This document shows, piece after piece, positions 56,111 through 64,000 of a stretch of 64,000 nucleotides of DNA (positions are counted from its first letter, which is position 1; every line of letters begins with the position of its first letter). The notes under the pieces are model-generated. The model saw only the letters and a list, made by a program, of their open reading frames with translations, was not told the origin of the DNA and ran no database searches. The translations under genes were made by a program, and so were the position numbers. Source of the stretch: Larix kaempferi (taxonomy: Eukaryota; Streptophyta; Pinopsida; Pinales; Pinaceae); contig BSBM01000186.1 of NCBI GenBank assembly GCA_027924585.1, positions 7,874,001-7,938,000 on the forward strand, in the 5' to 3' direction.

Positions 56111-57511
56111 GGGCATGATTAGAAACTCAATAACTATGTTCTTCATGTGCTGATGTGGAATTGAGGAAATTTATTGGTCGTCTATTCATTTATTTAGTGA
56201 GAAATTGATAGAAAATATTGGTAAAATTACCTATTCCATTCAAAATTGTCAATTGAATCACCTCTAGGAGTTGTAAATGGGATCACATTCTGCCTATTTT
56301 TCCCGTCGATGCTCTCCAAATCATCGCTTTGGAAGAAATGGATGCTCATGGACCAATTTTGTGGGTTTATGCCATGTTCAATAAATCACCCACGTGTTTT
56401 TGGTCTACAAATTGAGCACACATTTTTGTTCACAAATCGTGTTCATGTTTCTTTTTCCCATGTTATGTGTCAACTGACCTGTCAGGCTTGGGCTCATGAG
56501 CCAAATTTTTATATACATATTTCATATTCTTCTATCCTCTATCCATTTTCTAATGGCATCCATAGGCTCCACCCTCCATTTTTTTTAACTCTTATTGATT
56601 ATAATTTTTCAAATGATTAGTACATGAGCCCTTTCAAAAAGTGATTAGCACAAAATCTACTTTCCTCTTTTGAGGCTAAACTAAATTGATATGTACTATT
56701 AAAATATATAAATCATAGATTATAGTAATAAAGCATGTATCTTAAACTAGATTTTTAAATAGCTTGTATTTAAAAGTGTATGTTTATTAGTTTAAAGTTG
56801 TTTTAGTAAATGATAATAATTATTATATTGTCTTACCAATTATCATATTCACATTCCAATAACTTGATGTGTTACGATAATTATGAATGCTTCAATAGGT
56901 GATATTTAATAGCTTTAATAGTTTCTTACTTAAAATTCTAAAAGAGTGTCTTTGTTTTACTTCAATCATACTTTGGAGTGTCATGGATATGACTAATATG
57001 TCAAAGAGTTTTTATTGATCATTTTTTAAAGTAATATAGAATTATATTAACATAATAAAGTTACATCATTGTGACATCATCCAAGAGTTGTTGCTTCAAT
57101 ATGGTCATACAAGCAAATAGCCAAAACAAGGCTAATAGTTATTAAAGAAACTAAAGAACCATAGACCCTAACTACTCTCTTGCATAACCATTTGTTTTTG
57201 TGGTAAAAATCAACATACAAACCCTGTATCAGACTTAACATACCCATTCGTTCTTCACAATAGACTCAAGATCACATTTGACAACATAACCATGTCCATT
57301 ACAAATATTTCAACAACTGAAGAGTTTGTACCTAAAAAAACTATTCAACTAACAACAGACCCAAGACACCAATTAACAACATAAAACATAACCTGAATGC
57401 AAATTCTGACCTATAATGACTCACATACTAAACATAAGAAGAGAGGAAAAGAAGAAATGCTTAAGCTTCAACCCTAACATCTAGGATCCTGATCATTCTC
57501 CTTCAGCAATG
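56111..57511. other. AT-rich spacer, no gene recognised
   Basis: Includes a 124-codon plus-strand ORF (56246-56620) rich in Phe, His and Ser, with no motif and codon use like the surrounding DNA; I do not call it a gene. Upstream LINE sequence may extend a little way into this region. Confidence 0.45.
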
Positions 57512-57854
57512 TAAGGGAGGATATGGTTTGTGTATCCATATGATGCATAATAACTGCATCTTATATTAATGTCTTGAGCATACCACAATCCTTCTTAACC
57601 ATATGAGCCATTTTTATTATAGTCTCATAAGAAGAAGAAAACCTTGTGGTAGATCTTTAGGCCTTTGTTGAAGGGTTCCAATTCTATAAAAAAAAACTAT
57701 GAGAGAAATTAAGAGACCCTACTTGAGCAAGGAAGAGACCCTACTTGCTTTATAGGCCTCTAGGAGCATGAAAAAATAACATAACTACATCCATTACTTA
57801 TTATTTAAGATAAGGTGTTTATTATTTGGAGTTTTCCAAGATGCATACGGACAT
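57512..57854. repeat. Right arm of the long-range inverted repeat
   Basis: Reverse complement of 1-341, with the same internal tandem AAGTAGGGTCTCTT words. It ends at 57854 with ATACGGACAT. Homology stops at 57512, where GTAAGGGAGG gives way to CTTCAGCAAT. On the minus strand it lies about 130 bp downstream of the membrane-protein-like fragment. Confidence 0.85.
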
Positions 57855-57983
57855 GAAACTAAAATAAATTAATCATAAGACCACCTTCAAGATATTGATT
57901 TGATCACTTAAATATCTTTCAACCATGCAAAATGTGTGCAAGGAAATGATGAGATGTTAGAAAATAATCTGTAATGCTTAAGC

Positions 57984-58227
57984 TTGATGATAAAAAAAAA
58001 TATGCCACCTGCTCCCTAGCTTTCTTAAGAACCCCAACTAGGGTAAAAATTGTTGCTCCAATAATTAATGCTACAAAGGATATGTCTCCTTGATCTTGGG
58101 CTTGGCATGAGGCAACAAGAAAGAGATCTATAGTGCATTCTCAAAATATTTGACACACAAAGTATTGTCACATTGATGTCCATGTTGCTATAAAGAAGAT
58201 GAAAAAAGTGAAATAGTGTGATAGACA
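57984..58227 (-). pseudogene. Membrane-protein-like coding fragment
   Basis: In a single minus-strand frame with two TGA stops the DNA reads SHYFTFFIFFIATWTSM, then DLFLVASCQAQDQGDIS and FVALIIGATIFTLVGVLKKA, followed by REQVA. Two hydrophobic segments of about 17-20 residues and a basic exit are visible. I do not recognise the family. The stops imply a pseudogene. Confidence 0.35.
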
Positions 58228-59172
58228 AATCTGCATAGAACCGAGAAAACGGGAATGGTCATTATGGATAACAAAGGAGTGAGGACTTGATGATGCTATA
58301 ATTTGAATTCAATCAAATTCATAATTATCATTGTTGTAATCCCAATTCTAGGTTTTGTGATGTTGAAAATGTTCATTTCGTGAAGGTTCATATCTAAACT
58401 CGATCAAGAACATACAAGTTAAAAAATTTCACGATGCTTAATAGAATTTTTCATTTCAAACAAATTCATTAAATAAATTTGCGTGAAACAGAAAAACCTC
58501 CGCAACACATTGTCTCATCATTTTCATAACCACATCTTTGTACCATAATTCCATTTGATATTTCAACCTTCACAAGTGTTCCTTCAAATCTCTGCAAAAT
58601 AAACACATACAGTAATGGGTTGGAAGAGTTTAAGCCCATTTTGAATTACTGAAAATATTCTAAAAATTTGAATTGAATTCATTTGTGATGCAAACAGATT
58701 GCAATAATGGTTCCTTACTTAATTTAGTTTGTTCGATGTCTATATTTCACAAATAAGTCACTCATACATATGAGGAATTATATGCAAGAAAATAATTTTG
58801 CACAGATGCAATCTGCAACAATGATAGTGCAAGATAAGGAAACATATATTTTTGAATATGAATACCTAGGATGGTGTGTATAATTTTTCTCGCGAGTTGA
58901 GGAAACACATAAGGAAACACATAGAGCAAAGAAATGTACCAATGAGCATTTACTCCAATACTAGAAAAAAAATACTAATGGTGTCCTTTTTTATATGGTG
59001 AAAGTAATTTTTGTTATTAGATAGCATCCTCCTTACACTCATAAATATGCCAAGATTTGTCAAAGAACAACCAAATGCACCAATATTTGTTAAATAATAA
59101 CATCATTTAGAGCATATTATGTAACTTCTTCAAGGTGTCACTACATTTCTTTTAGTTATAGTGATATGGAAC
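58228..59172. other. AT-rich spacer, no gene recognised
   Basis: Both strands were read; no motif or plausible exon was found. Confidence 0.45.
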
Positions 59173-59341
59173 TACCGGCATCTCATAAGATACATTCAAT
59201 CCTCTAAGTTTTTGCATATGTGAATAAAAGTCTAATCGACTTATATATATATATATACCGGCATCTCATAAGATACATTCAATCCTCTAAGTTTTTGCAT
59301 ATGTGCATAAAAGTCTAATCGACTTATATATATATATATAT
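59173..59341. repeat. 84-bp tandem duplication ending in (AT)n
   Basis: ACCGGCATCTCATAAGATAC starts at 59173 and again at 59257. Each copy runs through CTAATCGACTTATATATA. The second is followed by a longer AT microsatellite (about 59325-59351). Confidence 0.92.
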
Positions 59342-60206
59342 ATATATATATCAAAATAAATAAAATATTTTTCATCTTGTAAAATAAGAAGAGTTATTGT
59401 TTAGTACCAAAGTGTATCAATGGGATCATTCAATGCCTAGGATTACTAGATTGATGGAGACTGGGTATGAGTATCATGCTCTTTGAGCAATATAAGTTTA
59501 AACATTTTCAACAATCATTTGATTTTATCCACTCTCTCTAGACATAACTAGAACAATTGAATAACTCTTAGCAAGTGAGGGTGGGGATTGCAAATTTAGA
59601 GTTATTGCACTAAGTGTTGATCACATTTGTTGAGCTCATTCATTTTACTAAATGCAGCCATGAAGGAAAAAAATGCTACAATTATTTCCTATATTATAAC
59701 ATTTTTTATTCTTCACATTGTCAAATATCCATAGAAAAATTTAGTTTTTTATTTTGATTCTATTATTGTTTGAAGAAATATATGTTTACAATTTTGTATA
59801 TTTATTTTATTTACGTTCAATCTAACTATGTAATGTTCCTTGCCACTTTTAATTGTATGTGAATGCAACTTAGATAGTCTTTAATTTATTCTTCTTCTTA
59901 GATTGATGGAGACATAACATAATAGTATTTAACAATACTACTCAAACTCAGAATTTGATGGATGAGATATAATATCTTACATCAGGAGTATGGGTTGTGT
60001 GGAATTAAGAAGCCCCCTTTACACATCCCAAGTTGGATGGTAGACTTACAATAGACATTTCAATGACCCATCTAACCAGGGACCCACCATCAATCATATA
60101 AAACATTGTACATCTTAGTTTATACCTCATAAATCCACTTAGGTCACTCAATGTCATTAGAAATCATACACAATTTTAGTTTGGTCTTCAATTTTCAAAT
60201 ATTTTT
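59342..60206. other. AT-rich spacer, no gene recognised
   Basis: No supported feature beyond the AT microsatellite at its start. Confidence 0.45.
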
Positions 60207-60463
60207 GTCAATATTTTCTCAAATATGTGAGAAGATTAACCTGCACTCTTAGATATTCTCTTCGAAAACCTGCACAAATAAATCTAGAATCAATGATCAC
60301 CAAAAGTATTGTACAAGTAAATATACACATTTCGAAATAAATAGATTTCAAAAGGGTAGAACTATACATATTCATGGAATCACTTACTTGGGAGATCAAG
60401 GATAAGGATGCAAGCTTCTGGAGTCTCCTCCGTGTGTACAACAGGCTCAAACTCAGACTCCAT
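60207..60463 (-). pseudogene. HSP20-like (alpha-crystallin domain) two-exon fragment
   Basis: Exon 1 (60463-60388) starts at ATG and reads MESEFEPVVHTEETPEACIL, then ILDLP, before a donor GTAAGTG. The intron ends with TTTGTGCAG. Exon 2 (from 60269) continues .FRREYLRVQVN. The joined LDLP(G/S)F.RE.L.VQV pattern is the start of the HSP20/alpha-crystallin domain in plant RTM2-like proteins, where LPGF is conserved (the split codon here gives Ser for Gly). After VN the family would continue with further beta strands, but here a stop follows within nine codons. It looks like a truncated or decayed copy; the functional class is likely, the exact gene is not. Confidence 0.5.
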
Positions 60464-61029
60464 CTTGAATTGTACTCTCCTCCCTTAAAACACTACACAC
60501 TACAAAAAGGATGGTTAATGTGGATAAAATATAAGTGTTACAAATATTGGCCTACGATTTGTGGCTCTTTTTAATTGATCAATAAACCAGCAATGTGCTC
60601 CTCCACAAAACTGATGTAGATAGATGGATCTATTCCAGGTATGTTTATATATTGATTTTCAATTCTGAGAAGGTTTGTTATGGATTACCTATGGACAGGT
60701 ATGTTCTAGTCAGTAAGACTATTGAAAGTGTAGGCAGGAAAGGCGAGGAATAGAATAATGTGGTGAGAACGAGAAACTCAGCTTGGCATATGGATACAAG
60801 GATACTTAGGTAGTTCTTTTTATTCCTTTCAATAGAAGTTTCATGCAAAGACCATATCGAGCCCAAGTGAATCCAAATAAATCCATTCCGCAAAAACTAT
60901 CTTATAACCTACAATCCTTGACGAGCTATCCTCTTCGTCATTAAAACGTGGATGCACTCTCATCGTTTTAAAAATTAGAAATATCTTGGAAGGAAGAAAC
61001 ATCGGCATATGATAGGGGTCAGCTCCTCA
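60464..61029. other. Upstream flank of the HSP20-like fragment, no other gene
   Basis: No coding sequence recognised. It would be the promoter side of the HSP20-like fragment on the minus strand, but I could not identify a clear TATA box or heat-shock element series. Confidence 0.4.
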
Positions 61030-61111
61030 TAGGCCATTGACAAAAAAAAAAACAAACAAACACACAAACAAAAACAAAAAACAAAACAATACAAAACAAA
61101 AACAAAAACCA
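61030..61111. repeat. CAAA-type simple repeat
   Basis: About 80 bases of A and C only (CAAAA, CAAACAAACA units). Confidence 0.9.
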
Positions 61112-61427
61112 CCAGAGGAATTGCTACAATCTCGAGTAACCAAGCTCGCGATCCAACCGAATGCCTTCATAGTGTAAAGCAGCGCAGTCCTCTAGTGAAA
61201 CTCATAATTTATACAATCATATTTAGAATCATAGTTTCTTTAGTATCATTGTGAACAACCAAGTTCTTATGCTGAGGGATCGATCCCCATTTATGATATC
61301 TCTTTGCAATTTATATACTTTTTATTATCTTTTTTTTTAGAAAAGCGTTTGTCATAATGATATTGCTAATAGTTTTATGCTTATGTTATCATCAACAATT
61401 TTTTGTTTTTTTGGATTTAGATTCCCT
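61112..61427. other. Spacer, no gene recognised
   Basis: Possibly upstream helicase sequence too decayed to read; no motif seen. Confidence 0.35.
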
Positions 61428-61806
61428 TTTTGTGTAAACGGTGCACTTGGAGTGGTCATGAAAATTGTATACACACCCAGATCTATCCCTCATAATTTGA
61501 CATCCTAGGTTATTGTGGAATTTGATAATTACATTGGCCCTCCATGGGACCAATCTCAATCAAATAACATACCAATTCCACCCATAAATCGAAGTAACAA
61601 GAAACAAATCCCCCTCAAGATGGCTTAGGAATTGACTATTCATAAATCCCAAGGATTGACATTATCAAGGTCAACCATTGACATTGGTAAAAATGAATTT
61701 CAAGGCTTGAACTTCATGCCAATTTCATGCACTACAACATGAGAAGGATTGCAAATTGCATGACCATTCTCCTTCGAATGCTATGCAAAAATGAAAGACA
61801 CTTCAT
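61428..61806 (+). pseudogene. PIF1/Helitron-type DNA helicase, C-terminal remnant
   Basis: A plus-strand frame with a few stops reads FCVNGALGVVMKIVY, then VIVEFDNYIGPPWDQ, IPIPPI, QIPLKMA (stop) ELTIHKSQGLTLSRS, TIDIGKNEFQGLNF, and finally PFSFECYAKMKDT. The NGALG, IVEF..Y.GP, PL..A.A.TIHKSQG.TL and D.G..EF..G motifs are the C-terminal RecA-like half of PIF1-family helicases, as found in Helitrons and plant PIF1-like genes. The N-terminal Walker motifs are absent. At least three in-frame stops (in KMA.ELT, TTT.EGL, QIA.PFS) show it is dead. No Helitron end (CTRR hairpin) was identified. Confidence 0.8.
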
Positions 61807-64000
61807 CTGTCACACTTCGAAAAAAGCAAGAGGCACTCCTTCATTCTCTGTCCCTTTAACACTTAAACTTGTAACCCTCAATCCCTGCACTCTCCCTGCC
61901 AAATGAAAATACAAATGTTGATTGCCAATATAATCATAGTTAACCCTGATAACTACCTAACCCTTTATTGTTTTACTAACATATGTATACTTTATTGTAT
62001 GACAAATTATTGTACATTCCATTTTATTTACCATTGATTAGATGAGTTTCTATTTATTGCTTATTAGTACTTGCAAGAGAGTTTTCATTTCAATTTCATC
62101 GACTACTATCCCTACCATAAATTAGCTAGGCTTGCCTTCAAACACATAAAATTATATTGACTACGTACACACAACTTTCTCTCATTTTACAACATATTGA
62201 ATTTTCTCTCAGCATTTCATTTCCCAGCTTTGGGGGTATTCTAATACTTACTTATATCTTGTATAGGTTAAGCCACTGAAGACCATACCATATATTTTAT
62301 ATTACATGTCACGATTTATGATATGAATTTTATATTACATGTTAGGATTTATGATATGAATTACTGAGGCCATACCATATACTTTATATCATGTCACCAT
62401 TTAGGTATGCGTGTGGATAACATGAATCGCAAATATCTTTATACCTGCCGGAGCAATCGGTTTAGGTCAAACTAATATAACTTTAAATTAATTTGAGTTA
62501 TGTTTTGTAATGTTTTAATTAATATTATATATTAAACTAAATTTTATTAAAATAAAATAAATTTTTAAACTTTAAAATTTAAAAATTTTCATTAGTTAGA
62601 ATGTTAGAATTGACCATTTTTACTTGGGTTTAAATTAATATAAAAATAATAAATTTCAAAAATAATATATGATGTTGTGGTATTGTTTTCAATACCATAA
62701 TGCATTATTTAATATAAACAATAATTACTTCATGCCACCATTAATTAATTTGATGTTAAAGAACTCTTGATTCTGAAATCAGGAGTGAGTTACAAATTAT
62801 GATCCCTCCACAATTTCTAGAAAATATTTAGGGTAGTTATGGAAATAATTCCTCTTGTTTTATTTTATTATACCATAGCTTTGAGACAATATAAATTCTT
62901 GAGATTGTCATTAGACAGTCTAAATGCTATTGAAGGTGGTGGATTCAACAACAATTCCATGGCTCAAGAAGAGATTGAAGGATTATTTAATGTAATGGAA
63001 GCAAGTTCTGATGGTCTTCTATATGTAACGAAGCTTCATATTGGTCCTCCTATGTAGCTATGAAGTACAATGTAAAGGCAATCAATAAATATAAATAAAC
63101 GGATTAAACAAAATATAAATAAATGGATTAATTATAGGTTAATTTTAATTTTGTATCTTGGGATTTTTTTTATTGAAAATTTAATTTTATATGATTAATT
63201 AAATTTTTACAATATAACTTAGATTTAAAAAAATTTAACTCATTTTAATATTGGATAATAATACTTATTGTATTTATTCAAAATTAAGTGATATTTGTAA
63301 TTTAAAATTTAAACTTAAAAAGAAAAAGAAAAATTAAGATACATATTTTGAGAATTAGTTTAGAATTATTTTAGATTGAAATTAATTAAATATTAAACAA
63401 ATGATTATATTTGAATGGTATTATTGAATATGGATGGGTTTAAGTTTTTTATAAATTTTTACTAAGAATTTAAGTTTATTGATATTAATATAATGTGAAG
63501 AGGTTAATGTTCCATCTTATAATCATTTAGGCTAAATTTAGTTGATTTCAATGTTTACAATAACATCACATACATCACAAATTCTTTCATCCAACAACAT
63601 TTTAGAAATCATGTAACTCTCTTTATCATTCTTATTTTACAATGTTTATTTTTCCTCTAATCTAATTTTAAAAAAATACTTTTAAATTTTTAATTAGAAT
63701 TTCTTAACTTTTTACAATATTTTTTTACTTAGCCTTTAATGACATTTAAAGATATTTTAATATTTTTCAAAGTGTCATTTACCTTTATTCTCCATTTATT
63801 TCTAATATATTTATTAATCGATAAATAGCATAATCTCAAATGATAAACCTATTATTATATAAAATATCAATTACTTTAGTTATACAATAAAATAATTTTT
63901 TTCTTTAAAAAAAATTATTCAAAATATTATTATTAACAAATCTAAAAAGCTCAAGGATCGAAAGCAAAAAATAACTATAAAGAATAGATCTCCATGTTGC
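61807..64000. other. AT-rich spacer with short repeats
   Basis: No supported gene. A short tandem repeat based on ATTTATGATATGAATT lies at about 62310-62365. A 72-codon ORF at 62839-63057 (MEIIPLVLFYYTIALRQYKF at its start) has no recognisable family. The rest is very AT-rich. Confidence 0.5.

Noticed and set aside
56246-56620. 124-codon plus-strand ORF
   Set aside because: Composition follows surrounding AT-rich DNA; no family, no splice context, no conserved motif.
62839-63057. 72-codon ORF near the right end
   Set aside because: Reads protein-like in part but no family is recognisable and no splice or promoter context was found.
1-64000. tRNA, rRNA, CRISPR arrays, bacterial operons
   Set aside because: No cloverleaf with A/B boxes, no rRNA motif and no spaced identical repeats were seen; the TGGTATCAGAGC and GGCGCCA matches are retroelement primer sites, not tRNA genes.

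Overview
The window looks like intergenic DNA from a large, repeat-rich seed-plant genome, most likely a gymnosperm or conifer. That is an inference: nested, decayed Ty3/gypsy elements fill about 40 kb, host gene pieces are few, intron-bearing and mostly broken, and long AT-rich stretches hold nothing recognisable. No intact host gene is certain. No organelle, bacterial or CRISPR sequence was seen.

Left edge (1-2326): one arm of a ~340 bp inverted repeat whose partner lies at 57512-57854, then a two-exon remnant of an STP-type monosaccharide transporter with a frameshift and a TAG stop.

Retrotransposon block (2327-41895). (a) 2327-7551, + strand: a 3'-truncated chromovirus (element 1). (b) 7552-9125 plus 23083 to about 28.2-28.66 kb, - strand: a second Ty3/gypsy element (element H). 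It has gag and protease, and a very long LTR-like region carrying a ~1,075-codon ORF. (c) 9126-23082, - strand: a complete element (element N) inside H's gag, with 3.74/3.75 kb LTRs, perfect 5-bp target duplications (CTTCC) and a tRNA-Asp-like primer site. Each LTR encodes a ~670-codon accessory ORF. The pol order is protease, extra RNase H, reverse transcriptase, degenerate RNase H, integrase. (d) 29528-41890, + strand: a tandem chromovirus array LTR-body-LTR-body-LTR flanked once by TAAGG, with gag, DGGS protease, RT/RNase H, integrase and a C-terminal chromodomain.

Gene-remnant block (41896-48190): an AT-rich spacer; a dihydroflavonol/anthocyanidin-reductase-like fragment; two related copies of an unrecognised locus; and a plausible first exon (46869-47036) of an unknown protein.

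Polypurine block (about 48.2-53.85 kb): about 5 kb of almost pure G/A on the + strand with internal higher-order repeats, including a 1.7 kb tandem duplication that also copies ~480 bp of normal sequence.

Right part (54.3-64 kb): AT-rich DNA with a LINE reverse-transcriptase remnant, the second inverted-repeat arm beside a membrane-protein-like fragment, an HSP20-like two-exon fragment, a PIF1/Helitron-type helicase remnant, and short tandem duplications.

The most interesting signals are the accessory ORFs inside the giant LTRs of two different elements, the RNase H placed before RT, the tandem chromovirus with one target duplication, and nonsense codons dominated by Gln CAG to TAG, readable directly by comparing the two LTRs of element N.
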